From Hyphomicrobiales bacterium (GTDB lineage: Bacteria; Pseudomonadota; Alphaproteobacteria; Rhizobiales; Rhizobiaceae), in NCBI GenBank assembly GCA_900471815.1, contig UICE01000004.1, positions 1 through 64,000 of the forward strand: a stretch of DNA of 64,000 bases, written 5' to 3'. A program made the position numbers and the translations under genes. Below are positions 39,828-49,050 of this stretch, piece by piece (within the stretch, counting starts at the first letter, position 1; each line of letters begins with the position of its first letter). A model generated the notes under the pieces. The model was given only the letters and a program-made list of their open reading frames with translations. It did not search any database and was not told the DNA's origin.

Positions 39828-41777
39828 TCATTCCGCGGCGACAGCGTGCCGCTGTATTTGTGTTGTGAATATTTGGTGCCATAGCTGTGTTGAAAGGATT
39901 CCAACGAAGGCCGAGTTGTCGCGGTATCCCACGGGATTATCGCGCGCGCATTTCCCAACCAGTTTTTCGACAGCTACCGGGTTAAACAGGCCCGTATCGG
40001 ATATGGCTGCCGCACTCATGGAATCCCGAACGTAATCCGGCATTCCACCCGCCGTAAACGAACGGCTATCAGGTGCGCGATAGGGCTGTTTCAGTCTTGC
40101 AGTGATCGTTTGCGGCACGAGGTCGCGAACGGCTCGTTTCACAATGTGTTTTTCAGCAAGGCCCTTTAGCTTCATCCCAACTGGGATGCGTGAGGCAAAC
40201 TCGACGAGGCGATGATCCAGAAATGGGAAGCGACCCTCAAGGCCATGCGCCATGGCCATGCGATCACTCTGACAGTTCAGAATATATCCAGGCAATAGCA
40301 ATGATGTTTCCAGATACTGCGCTTGATGCAAGGGGTGCCAGCGCGTGAAATCTTTTGGAAGCCCGGAAACGAGATCGGCGGTTGCGTCATAGCCGTTCAG
40401 CGCGGTTTGCAGGTCCTGAGAGAAAAACATCTTCGTTGCCGCAGTACCCCTAAAACGTGGGCGATGCGAATATAAGGGATCACGGATATCGTCGGCACCG
40501 GCGCCGAAAAATGCCGACAGATATTCTGGAGACTGCTGCTTCAGTCCACTGAGATAGGGGTATAGTTTTCGAAACAGTTGTGGGCGGATCCGCGACGTCG
40601 GCTGTGCGGCACAGAAGCGACGCACTTTCGCTTCGCGAAACAGATCATATCCAGCAAAGACCTCATCAGCCCCTTCGCCAGTCAAGACGACTTTGTAGCC
40701 TTCACTGCTGGCAAGACGCGATAGAAGATAGAGTGGCGCTGGAGCTGTACGAAGAACAGGCCGCTCCGTATGCGCAATCACCGAGGGGAAGATGTTTGCG
40801 ATGTCGTTTGTACTACAGGTTAAGGCGGAGTGATCGGTGCCAAGTGCTTCGACCATCTGCATCTGGAATGCAGTCTCGTCATGTTCGGCAGATTCAAAAC
40901 CGATTGAAAATGTTCGCAGGCGGTCCGGCACAATTTTGGCTGCAATTGCTGACACGGCGGAGGAATCCAATCCGCCTGAAAGATAGGATCCCACAGGCAC
41001 ATCAGCCCTTAGACGAATGCGCGTGGCATCAGTCAGGAGATGCAGTAATTCCTCGGCAACGTGATCTTCAGACCGTGGGGAGGCCGCACTATCGCGATCG
41101 GGGTATTGCAGTTGCCAATATGGCGCTGTCTTGAATGTCTCACCCTCAAGCAGCAGGAAATGCGCCGGCTGCAATTCAAAGATGTTCCTGAAGATCGTAC
41201 GAGGCGCAATGGGTGCCCACAGCGTGAATATCTGGTCCAAAGCATATATATCGACTTCAGCTTCGATACCGGGAACGGTTAAAAGTGATTTGGCTTCCGA
41301 GGCAAAGAACATAGTGCCCTTGTGCCAAGTATAGAATAATGGCCGCACACCCATGCGATCCCGCGCAAGCATCATGCGGCGGCGCCTTTGGTCCCATATC
41401 GCAAAGGCAAAATCACCATTGAGTTTCTTGACGCAATCCGGGCCCAGCTCATCGTAAAGATGCAGGATGACTTCGGTGTCGCTTGATGTCTGGAAAACAT
41501 GCCCCTGCGCAATCAAATCATCGCGCAACTCAACATAATTGAACACTTCGCCATTATAGCTGATGACGACATCACCACGAGCATTCTTCATAGGCTGCTG
41601 GCCGTCTTCCAGCCCGACGATGGAGAGCCTCATGTGCCCCAAGCCAGCATTCTGATCGACGTAGATGCCGTTTTCGTCAGGTCCACGATGTGCAATTGCA
41701 CCAATCATCGAGCTCAACACAGACTGACCGTCCTGAAGTGAGCCTTTTGAGGCGAAGTAGCCTGCAATTCCACACAT
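39828..41777 (-). CDS. Asparagine synthetase-like amidotransferase (AsnB family)
   Basis: A 649-residue two-domain enzyme. Met-Cys-Gly-Ile-Ala at the start exposes the catalytic cysteine at residue 2 after Met removal. The class II glutaminase domain follows (AHRGPDENG, LGHMRLSIVGLEDGQQPM, SYNGEVFNYVELRDDL, SDTEVILHLY). The synthetase domain has the pyrophosphatase loop YLSGGLDSSAVSAIAAK and GEGADEVFAGYD. The ATG at 41777 was chosen because any longer start would bury the nucleophile. In this locus the enzyme probably amidates a sugar acid or a carrier-bound acid instead of aspartate. It heads the minus-strand unit AsnB-like, ACP, ligase, NadE-like, glycosidase, Wzy-like. Confidence 0.88.
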   Translation of the reverse strand: MCGIAGYFASKGSLQDGQSVLSSMIGAIAHRGPDENGIYVDQNAGLGHMRLSIVGLEDGQQPMKNARGDVVISYNGEVFNYVELRDDLIAQGHVFQTSSDTEVILHLYDELGPDCVKKLNGDFAFAIWDQRRRRMMLARDRMGVRPLFYTWHKGTMFFASEAKSLLTVPGIEAEVDIYALDQIFTLWAPIAPRTIFRNIFELQPAHFLLLEGETFKTAPYWQLQYPDRDSAASPRSEDHVAEELLHLLTDATRIRLRADVPVGSYLSGGLDSSAVSAIAAKIVPDRLRTFSIGFESAEHDETAFQMQMVEALGTDHSALTCSTNDIANIFPSVIAHTERPVLRTAPAPLYLLSRLASSEGYKVVLTGEGADEVFAGYDLFREAKVRRFCAAQPTSRIRPQLFRKLYPYLSGLKQQSPEYLSAFFGAGADDIRDPLYSHRPRFRGTAATKMFFSQDLQTALNGYDATADLVSGLPKDFTRWHPLHQAQYLETSLLLPGYILNCQSDRMAMAHGLEGRFPFLDHRLVEFASRIPVGMKLKGLAEKHIVKRAVRDLVPQTITARLKQPYRAPDSRSFTAGGMPDYVRDSMSAAAISDTGLFNPVAVEKLVGKCARDNPVGYRDNSAFVGILSTQLWHQIFTTQIQRHAVAAE

Positions 41778-42123
41778 AGTTGCCCCCAAACCACTGCAAC
41801 TGCGGAGTATATTCCCCGCTTGGATACAGCTATTGAAGCCTATAATATGGCCCTCAGGGGTCAATAAATAATTGGATTTAAAGGGCAGGGCAATACTAGT
41901 TACGTGTGTATCTAGGAGGGTATATTATGTTTTCCTGTGACGGGAATATTGGTAATCATGTATAATTTACAGATATGCTTATCTATCCCGCAAGCATGAC
42001 TTTAAATTGTGGAAAAGTACCGTGGATACACCGAATTTATTACAATAAATCCATGATTGATTAATTGCCACCTACCCGCAGCTCCACGATAATAGTGCAA
42101 AATAATAAATTGTGGGATAGCAA
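41778..42123. other. AT-rich divergent region between amidotransferase and ExoF-like genes
   Basis: A 346-base gap separating two divergent polysaccharide units, so it should hold both promoters. It is AT-rich from about 41860 onward. No gene, clear operator or hairpin was recognised. Confidence 0.5.
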
Positions 42124-43494
42124 ATGGGCGTGAAATTTCCGTGGGCAATCAAGAGGTTTGTGCGCACAATAGCAGCAACGGCCATGGCGTTTTCATGTCT
42201 CGCTTTGCCCTTTTCCGCTTACGCCAATGGCGATTACAAGCTCGCTCCCTACACCCGGTTAAGATTGACTGTTCTTGAGTGGATTGCCTCGCGCGGAGAA
42301 TATAGAGAGTGGACCGCGCTGAACGGCGAGTATGTTGTGTCAGATAGTGGAACTGTGCTTCTTCCACTCATTGGCACAATGGAGATAGCAGCCCTTGATG
42401 CCTCATCGGCGGCGACCGAAATTTCAAAGCGCATCCAGAAGGCGACCGGCTTGGTTACCATGCCGAATGTCGCCGTGCAGGTCGTGGAGTATCCTGCAAT
42501 TTTCCTCGTTGGAAATGTTGAGCGGCCTGGTGAATACAGGTTCAGACCCGGCCTTACAGTCTTGCAGGCCGTTGCCTTGGCTGGCGGCAGATATCGCCCG
42601 CGAGAAGAAGCAAGGACAGTTGAACAGATTCAATATCTTGGAGAGCTGCAATCTGTCCACGGCGAAATGGTGCGGACGCTTGCTCGTGTGGCGCGCCTGA
42701 AGGCAGAGGTTGCCGGGACAACGGAGATTCAATTTCCGGACGATCTTTCTGAGTTGGCCGACGGCACGAGCATTCAATCCATCACTGCTGAAGAGCGGGC
42801 AATCTTCGATACGCAGTCGAATGGTTTGAAGCGCCAGCTTGCAAACCTTGATGAATTGCGTGCGCTTTTCGCTTCCGAAATCGAGGTTTTGCAGGAAAAA
42901 GTAGCTGGCCAGGAAAAACAGATCAAGCTGATGGATGCGGAGCTTGAGACGGTCAAGCCGCTGGTGGAGCGCGGCATCGCCACAACATCCCGCCAATCAG
43001 ATTTACAGCGGATTATCACAACCTTGCAGGCTGATCGGCTTGATCAGGTTACCGCCATCATGCGTGCCCGGCAGAATATCAGCCAGGCGAGCCGTGATGC
43101 CCAAAATTTGGTTAATCTCCGTCAAACCACCGCTACGACAGAGCTTCAAACAGCGCAGGCTGCGCTGGATCAGCTCAAGATAAGGCAGGACACAGCTGAA
43201 AGGCTGCTCGTTGCTGCGGGATCAATTTTGTCGGGCAAGGCAAAGCCCGGAGAAAAACAGGAGCCTGATCTCGTATTCACCATCACCAGGGCAACGACCG
43301 CGGAGCCAATCGAGATTGCAGCAAACGAGGATACCGTCCTGGTGCCTGGCGATGTTGTGCGGGCGGCACTCAACGTGCGGTTTTCCAAGAAGACAGCCGG
43401 TAACAACCCAGAAATGCCTGCTGAATCGGGCACGCCTGCGTCGCTACCCGTTCCGCTCAACGCCGCTGCCGCGCAAGTCAAAACGACCCAATAA
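42124..43494 (+). CDS. Polysaccharide export protein (ExoF/Wza-like)
   Basis: A 456-residue secreted protein. A signal peptide ends near residue 34 (FSAYA-NG). The poly-export domain follows: YKLAPYTRLRLTVLEW, SDSGTVLLPLIGTMEIAALD, and a SLBB-like segment VFLVGNVERPGEYRFRPGLT. Residues about 165-375 are a long coiled coil, which is typical of ExoF and not of short Wza proteins. No lipobox cysteine is seen at the signal cleavage site. It would form the periplasmic/outer-membrane passage for the polymer. The ExoP-like gene follows by 20 bases. Confidence 0.88.
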   Translation: MGVKFPWAIKRFVRTIAATAMAFSCLALPFSAYANGDYKLAPYTRLRLTVLEWIASRGEYREWTALNGEYVVSDSGTVLLPLIGTMEIAALDASSAATEISKRIQKATGLVTMPNVAVQVVEYPAIFLVGNVERPGEYRFRPGLTVLQAVALAGGRYRPREEARTVEQIQYLGELQSVHGEMVRTLARVARLKAEVAGTTEIQFPDDLSELADGTSIQSITAEERAIFDTQSNGLKRQLANLDELRALFASEIEVLQEKVAGQEKQIKLMDAELETVKPLVERGIATTSRQSDLQRIITTLQADRLDQVTAIMRARQNISQASRDAQNLVNLRQTTATTELQTAQAALDQLKIRQDTAERLLVAAGSILSGKAKPGEKQEPDLVFTITRATTAEPIEIAANEDTVLVPGDVVRAALNVRFSKKTAGNNPEMPAESGTPASLPVPLNAAAAQVKTTQ

Positions 43495-43514
43495 GAACAT
43501 TGTGGATAATAAAG

Positions 43515-45860
43515 ATGGTCAGACATAAACATCACTCGACACGGACTGATGAACTTCATGCCGATGCCCATTTGATCGGTATGGCCGATATTGTCGGTTT
43601 CTTGCGGCGCAACTGGCGCTTTGTTGGCGCTTCCATTCTTGGATCAGTACTAATTGCCGTGGCCTATCTCCTGGTAGCGGAGCCGATTTTCACGGCCACG
43701 GCCCGAATAGTCATTGATCCCGAACAGGCCAGAATTGCCTCGCAGGATGCGGTTTCGGGGACGATCGTGATCGAAACCGGTGAGGTTGAAAGCCAGGTTG
43801 AAATCATCCGCTCTGAAGCCATCGCCAAAAGCGTCATCGAGCAGCTTTCGCTCACGGAGGATCCCGAGCTTCAAGGCGGCGATAGCCTCTTGTCCAGCCT
43901 TGCTTTCTGGCGTTCGGACAAAGGCAAGGTGGTTGAACCTGAATTGATCATGCGCAAGACAGTTGCGGGCTTTCTGGAGCGATTGCGCGTCTGGCGTGTC
44001 GGGCAATCCTATGTGCTCGACGTTGCATATAATTCCACGGACCCGGCCAAGGCTGCAACGGTGGCAAATGCCACGGCGTTGGCCTACATCAAAGCGGGTC
44101 TTGATGCAAAATCATCGGCGGCAAAAAGCGGCGCCGGTTGGCTGGAAAGCAGACTTGCGGAGATTAGCGGGCAAGCGAATGCATCCGCTCGTGCCGTGGA
44201 GGATTTCCGTAACCAGAACCAGATATCGCAAGCTGGTGCAACTTCGCTGGATGAACAGCAACTCACCGAGGCGAATATCCAGCTTTCCAGAGCAAAAGCT
44301 GATACTTCGGCGGAGAAGGCAAAGCTTGCGATGATCAACAAGTTTCTCCAATCGGAGACTTATGTCGACGGATATGTTGACGAAGCACTTCGCAATCCGC
44401 AGATAACAGCGCTTCGTGAACGGCTGAATACGGCTTCCACCCAGCTTGATGAGTTGAAGGGGCGCTATGGCGAAAATGGAGCGGCGGTGCAAGCTGCCCA
44501 GCAGGAGATCGCACGCCTGAAGGGTGAAGTACGCCAGGAAATCGTTCGTATCGGGCAGGTTTATAAATCGAATGTCGAAGCGGCCGAGCGTCGCGAGCAA
44601 TATGTCAATGACCAGCTGCAAGCGACGATTCAATCCGGTCTCAGCAAGGGCATGGCCCGCGTTCAGCTGGGCGAGCTTGAAAGCCGCGCAAATACCTATC
44701 GGCAAATGTATCAAAGTTTGATGCAGCAATTAATCAGTGCCTTGCAGCAGGAATCTTTCCCTGTAGGAGATTCCCGTCTGGTCTCCGCTGCTGCGATCCC
44801 GCTCGGCAAGACCTGGCCCAAGGGGTCGCTGGTACTCGCGCTTGCGAGCGTGCTTGGCGGACTGGCGGGGCTTGCCTATTCTGCCGTTCGAGAGGTTAGT
44901 GATCGTCGCATCAAAACAGAGAGCCGTTTGCGACGCGAACTTGGGTTGAACAGCCTTGGCACATTGCCATTTGTTTCGGCCAGAGCGATTTCAAAGGGCA
45001 ATCCGCAAGAGCAGTATCAATTGCTGAATTTCGTACTGGATCATCCCAATCACCTCTTTTCAGACGCTGTTCGCAATACCAAGGCCTCGCTGGATCTGAT
45101 AATGCGTCGGCAAGGTGCAAAAGTCGTGGGTATTACATCGGCGCTGCCGGGCGAGGGCAAGACAACAGTCGCCAGCAATTTGGCACAGCTTTATGCAGCG
45201 ACGGGTTCAAGAACGATGCTGATCGATACCTGTGCCGCCAACCCGACGCTTACCCGGCTGTTCACGACAATGACCAAGCCCCATCAGGCTATCTCAACCG
45301 ATGTTGTAGAAAACCACAGGAAAATTGAAGCAACCGAAGGGTCAAGCCGCCGCGACGCACGAACTATTCGGAAGGTCGATGAAATTCGAGCGGAGGAACC
45401 CTATGCTTCCGTATCCGTAATAACGCCGCCAGCTCTCATGAGCGTAGACGAGATAACCCATAGTTCGAGCCAGGCATATCGCTATCTCAATCTTCAGGCT
45501 CTGGAGAGCCACCTCGACAGATTGCGCGATCAGCACGATATCATCATCCTCGATCTGCCGGATTTGACGACCAGTGCAGATGCTCGAATAGTCAGTGTGA
45601 TTGTCGACTGCGTTATTCTCACCGTAGGTGACCGGCAGAATGTAACACTCGATGTCCTTGGCGCGGCGATTGCAAATTGCAGTGGCATCAACTCGGATGC
45701 GGTGGGTGTTGTTTTCAATACACCTCTACATCCCCGCACAGCCACGCCGCTCGCTTTCCCGCCATCAAGCCTTCGGGCAGAAAGTTACAGCCGCTCACTT
45801 CAAAGGCGTTTCTCCAAATTTGCAGGTTCATTGGCAAGTTTCCGGTGGAGCAGGTTATGA
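43515..45860 (+). CDS. Chain-length/export regulator with BY-kinase-like domain (ExoP/Wzc-like)
   Basis: A 781-residue inner-membrane protein. The Wzz domain has helices at about 30-52 and 435-457 around a long periplasmic coiled coil. The cytoplasmic part resembles bacterial tyrosine kinases, with Walker A SALPGEGKTTVASNLA near residue 542 and Walker B IIILDLPDL. The Walker A' strand reads MLIDTCAANP, where kinases usually have L-I-D-x-D, and the C-terminus has only one tyrosine instead of a Tyr cluster, so autophosphorylation is doubtful. The ATG at 43515 is preferred over a TTG at 43500. The stop overlaps the next gene (ATGA). Confidence 0.86.
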   Translation: MVRHKHHSTRTDELHADAHLIGMADIVGFLRRNWRFVGASILGSVLIAVAYLLVAEPIFTATARIVIDPEQARIASQDAVSGTIVIETGEVESQVEIIRSEAIAKSVIEQLSLTEDPELQGGDSLLSSLAFWRSDKGKVVEPELIMRKTVAGFLERLRVWRVGQSYVLDVAYNSTDPAKAATVANATALAYIKAGLDAKSSAAKSGAGWLESRLAEISGQANASARAVEDFRNQNQISQAGATSLDEQQLTEANIQLSRAKADTSAEKAKLAMINKFLQSETYVDGYVDEALRNPQITALRERLNTASTQLDELKGRYGENGAAVQAAQQEIARLKGEVRQEIVRIGQVYKSNVEAAERREQYVNDQLQATIQSGLSKGMARVQLGELESRANTYRQMYQSLMQQLISALQQESFPVGDSRLVSAAAIPLGKTWPKGSLVLALASVLGGLAGLAYSAVREVSDRRIKTESRLRRELGLNSLGTLPFVSARAISKGNPQEQYQLLNFVLDHPNHLFSDAVRNTKASLDLIMRRQGAKVVGITSALPGEGKTTVASNLAQLYAATGSRTMLIDTCAANPTLTRLFTTMTKPHQAISTDVVENHRKIEATEGSSRRDARTIRKVDEIRAEEPYASVSVITPPALMSVDEITHSSSQAYRYLNLQALESHLDRLRDQHDIIILDLPDLTTSADARIVSVIVDCVILTVGDRQNVTLDVLGAAIANCSGINSDAVGVVFNTPLHPRTATPLAFPPSSLRAESYSRSLQRRFSKFAGSLASFRWSRL

Positions 45861-46777
45861 CGCGCGAACCAAAACAACGGCTCAAGATTGCAGTCGGCAT
45901 ACCGTCAACCGGCAGACCGAGAATATTGGCCGCCACGGTTCCCTTGATTGAGCAACAGAACCGGCTACCCGATCAGATTGTTATCTGCACACTCAAGCCA
46001 AGCGATACTCCGGAAAATCTGGAGGCAGGGATGAGCGTTCCGCTGCTATCGCTGCAATCGACTTCCGGGCTGGCCAAGCAACGCAACGACATCATTCGAG
46101 CATTGCCGGATTTCGATATATTATTGTTTCTCGACGACGATTTTCTGATGGCTCCGAACTATATAGCCGAGGTCGAAAAGCTGTTCCTCGAACATGATGA
46201 TATCGTCATATCAACGGGTAATGTTCTTGTAGATGGCATAGGAACAGCCGGAATACAGGTGAAAGAAGGTGCAAGTCTGTTGCAGGCCCTTCTGGATGAT
46301 CCGTCTTCGCGCCCCGACCTGTTGAAGGATGTCTATAACGGGTATGGCTGCAATATGACTTTGCGACTTGACGTGATGAGACGCAACGATATCTGGTTTG
46401 ATGAAAACCTTCCACTTTACTGCTGGCTTGAGGATGTTGATCTGAGCCGGTCGCTTGCCAAACATGGCCGTATCGTCAAATCAAACAAGCAGCGCGGTAT
46501 TCATCTTGGCGTGAAGAGTGGTCGGACCTCCGGGATAAAGCTCGGCTATTCCCAGATTGCCAATCCATATTATCTGGCCAGGAAAGGCACCATGGCTTTC
46601 TCCAAGGCTATCGCCATGGCATCCAAGAATTTGATTGCCAATATTTTTGGAAGCATTTCGCCGGAAGCGTGGATAGACCGGAAAGGACGATTAAAGGGAA
46701 ATGGATTGGCTCTCTTCGATCTTCTCCGCGGAAGGATTTCGCCGTCGGGCGTATTGGATGTTGAAAAGGCTGATTGA
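45857..46777 (+). CDS. Glycosyltransferase family 2 protein
   Basis: A 306-residue GT-A fold enzyme. It shows KIAVGIPSTGRPRILAATV at the start, the metal-binding D-D-D in DILLFLDDDFLMAPNYIAEV, GYGCNMTLRLDVM, and the catalytic ED in YCWLEDVDLSRSLAKHG. It adds a sugar from a nucleotide donor at the cytoplasmic membrane. The ATG overlaps the stop of the ExoP-like gene by 4 bases and GGAG lies just upstream; the longer frame from 45677 is not coding. It ends inside the start region of the VanZ-like gene. Confidence 0.88.
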   Translation: MTREPKQRLKIAVGIPSTGRPRILAATVPLIEQQNRLPDQIVICTLKPSDTPENLEAGMSVPLLSLQSTSGLAKQRNDIIRALPDFDILLFLDDDFLMAPNYIAEVEKLFLEHDDIVISTGNVLVDGIGTAGIQVKEGASLLQALLDDPSSRPDLLKDVYNGYGCNMTLRLDVMRRNDIWFDENLPLYCWLEDVDLSRSLAKHGRIVKSNKQRGIHLGVKSGRTSGIKLGYSQIANPYYLARKGTMAFSKAIAMASKNLIANIFGSISPEAWIDRKGRLKGNGLALFDLLRGRISPSGVLDVEKAD

Positions 46778-47099
46778 TTACCCGGCGTCGCATCATGCCC
46801 TTGCCTGGGTGCTATTGCTATTAATCATGGTGATGACAGTGGGGCCGATTACATTGCGTCCTGCAACCTGGATCGGGCCAAATGTCGAGCGGTTTTCCGC
46901 ATTTCTGCTGCTTGGCATCACATTCAGCCTGACCTATCCGAAACGGCTGATTTTTGTGGCGATTATTATAATAGTGTCATGCGGACTCTTTGAATATGCG
47001 CAGCATTTCATGCAGAACAGACATGCGGATATTGCGAATTTTTTGGTAAAAATTGCGGGCGCCGCAATGGGTATGGCTGGCGTAAAACTGCTTCGTTAA
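46758..47099 (+). CDS. VanZ-like membrane protein
   Basis: A protein of about 113 residues with four hydrophobic segments. It matches the VanZ-like pattern of rhizobial polysaccharide loci: TLRPATWIGPNVERFSAFLL, SLTYPKRLIFV and LFEYAQHFMQNRHADIANFLVKIAGAAMG, with the conserved E-x2-Q and R-H-A-D segments. Function is unknown in this setting. The start could be the ATG at 46758 (20-base overlap with the preceding gene) or the ATG at 46701, which has the better AAAGGG ribosome site but a 77-base overlap. It is the last gene of the ExoF-like unit. Its stop is 2 bases from the convergent FadJ-like gene. Confidence 0.8.
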   Translation: MLKRLIDYPASHHALAWVLLLLIMVMTVGPITLRPATWIGPNVERFSAFLLLGITFSLTYPKRLIFVAIIIIVSCGLFEYAQHFMQNRHADIANFLVKIAGAAMGMAGVKLLR

Positions 47100-47101
47100 A
47101 G

Positions 47102-49048
47102 TCAGTGTCTGCCGGATTGAAACATGGGCCCGCCGCGCCATGCGGGATAGCCATAACCATTGATGAGCACCAGATCGATGTCGGAAGCGCGCATGGCTAT
47201 GCCTTCATTCATCAGCTTGTCACCCTCGGCAACAAGCCCGCCAATGATGTTCGTCATGATTTCATCCTGCCCGAACGAGCAACGGGTAATTCCCTTTTCA
47301 TCCGAGATGGTTGTGATCAGGTCTGCAACGGCAGGGTCCACCGATCTTTTGCCGCCATCATAGGCGTAGTAGCCTTTGCCCGCCTTTTGGCCGAAGCGCC
47401 CTGCTTCACACAAACGATCAGCAATGGTGACATACCGTGCTGCAGGGTCGCGCTTGCCCGCATCACGCTTGCGGCGAGCCCAGGAAATGTCCAGCCCCGC
47501 CAGATCGGTAACCGCGTAAGGACCCATCGGAAAACCATATGCCTCGACGGCCGCATCAATCTCATGGGGCAGTGCGCCATCTTCAAGCATGATGTCGCAT
47601 TGATGCCGATAGGCCGTAAACAAACGATTGCCGATAAAGCCTTCGCAAACACCGCTGACGATACCAAGCTTGCCCAGACGCTTTGTGACGGCCAATCCCG
47701 CAGCCAGAACATCTGGCGCGATGTCTTTTGTTCGTACGACCTCAACAAGCCGCATAATGTTCGCTGGTGAGAAGAAATGCAGCCCAATGAAACGGCTGGG
47801 GTTCATGATCACAGAAGCAATGGCATCCGGATTCAGATAGCTCGTATTGGTTGCCAGAATGGCATCTGCCCGCACAATGGAAGAGAGCGATGCAAAGAGT
47901 TCCTGTTTCACATCCAGATCATCAAAGACTGCTTCAAGAACAAGATCGCATTGGGAAAAAGCAGCGCGATCAATATGAAAGCCAATGCGGGAAAGCCGTT
48001 GTTCCTTGAGAGCAATATCAATCCGACCGGACTTCACCATGCGATCGTAAATGCCTTCGATCCGCTTGCGGCCCAAATCCATAGACGGCTCATCACGTTC
48101 TACGATTGTGATATCATACCCAGCATCAGCAAAGGCGACGGCGATGCCAGCGCCCATGAGTCCGGCACCGGCAATGCCTACATTCTGTACAAAGCGAGGA
48201 CTTATTCCCTCAAGATCAGCGACTTTAGCCGCGAGACGTTCTGCAGCAAAAACATAACGAAGCGCAATTGCCTGTTCGGAATTGACCAGGTCGAGGAACT
48301 TTTCCCGCTCACGTTTCAAGCCTTGCTCGATTGGCAAACTGGCCGCAGAAAATGCGCTCCGCGCAGCTGCGCCCGGCGATATTTGCCCGCGTGCCTTGCG
48401 TTCTATCGCGGTGATCTGTGCGTCTACCGCCAGTCCATCGAATTCGCGCACAGGCAGTGTCCCGGTTCGACGCGGCTCACGACCAGCAAGTATTTGTGCA
48501 AATGCAATTGCATCCTGGATCAGATCATTATCGGAGATGCGGTCAATCATTCCAAGATCAAGGGCCTGCGCTGCTGAAACCCGCTTACCGCTTGCAACCA
48601 TATCGATTGCCTCTGGCATGCCAATCAACCGGGGTAGCCTCTGCGTTCCACCGGCGCCCGGGATAATTCCGAGCTTTACTTCCGGCAAACCAAGTTGGGT
48701 TTGTAGAGCCGCAATACGGCCGTGCGCAGCAAGCGCGATCTCCAAACCACCGCCCAAGACTGTTCCATGGAGCGCGGCAATAACAGGCTTTGCGGAGTCT
48801 TCTATCAACTGCATCAGATCATTGAGGAAGGGCGCGCGCGGAGGCGTGCCGAACTCTTTCACGTCTGCACCCGCAACAAAGGTTTTGCCTTTGCATGCCA
48901 TAATGATGGCTTGGATCGCCACATCCGCATTTGCTTCGGCCAGAGCAATAGCCAAACCCTCACGCACCGCATGGGACGTTGCATTCACCGGCGGATTATC
49001 GATCCAGATCAGACCGATATTGTCTTGGCGATTCCAGCTGACAGCCAT
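47102..49048 (-). CDS. Enoyl-CoA hydratase/3-hydroxyacyl-CoA dehydrogenase fusion (FadJ-like), short C-terminus
   Basis: A 648-residue beta-oxidation enzyme. The hydratase domain (about 1-190) shows FVAGADVKEFG and GGGLEIALAAHGRIA plus GIIPGAGGTQRLPRLIG with the catalytic glutamates nearby. The dehydrogenase has the NAD loop VGIAGAGLMGAGIAVAFADA near residue 290, HFFSPANIMRLVEVV, and GFIGNRLF. Relatives continue about 50 residues beyond the YGYPAWRGGPMF motif, but here the frame stops after six more residues (QSGRH end). The missing tail lies exactly where the catabolic genes meet the polysaccharide genes. It is last in the operon and would complete ring-fragment beta-oxidation. It may still be active. 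Confidence 0.88.
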   Translation of the reverse strand: MAVSWNRQDNIGLIWIDNPPVNATSHAVREGLAIALAEANADVAIQAIIMACKGKTFVAGADVKEFGTPPRAPFLNDLMQLIEDSAKPVIAALHGTVLGGGLEIALAAHGRIAALQTQLGLPEVKLGIIPGAGGTQRLPRLIGMPEAIDMVASGKRVSAAQALDLGMIDRISDNDLIQDAIAFAQILAGREPRRTGTLPVREFDGLAVDAQITAIERKARGQISPGAAARSAFSAASLPIEQGLKREREKFLDLVNSEQAIALRYVFAAERLAAKVADLEGISPRFVQNVGIAGAGLMGAGIAVAFADAGYDITIVERDEPSMDLGRKRIEGIYDRMVKSGRIDIALKEQRLSRIGFHIDRAAFSQCDLVLEAVFDDLDVKQELFASLSSIVRADAILATNTSYLNPDAIASVIMNPSRFIGLHFFSPANIMRLVEVVRTKDIAPDVLAAGLAVTKRLGKLGIVSGVCEGFIGNRLFTAYRHQCDIMLEDGALPHEIDAAVEAYGFPMGPYAVTDLAGLDISWARRKRDAGKRDPAARYVTIADRLCEAGRFGQKAGKGYYAYDGGKRSVDPAVADLITTISDEKGITRCSFGQDEIMTNIIGGLVAEGDKLMNEGIAMRASDIDLVLINGYGYPAWRGGPMFQSGRH

Positions 49049-49050
49049 GT

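Noticed and set aside
34449-41777. Exosortase/PEP-CTERM locus
   Set aside because: The amidotransferase, ACP and ligase resemble such loci, but I found no exosortase or PEP-CTERM protein in the window.
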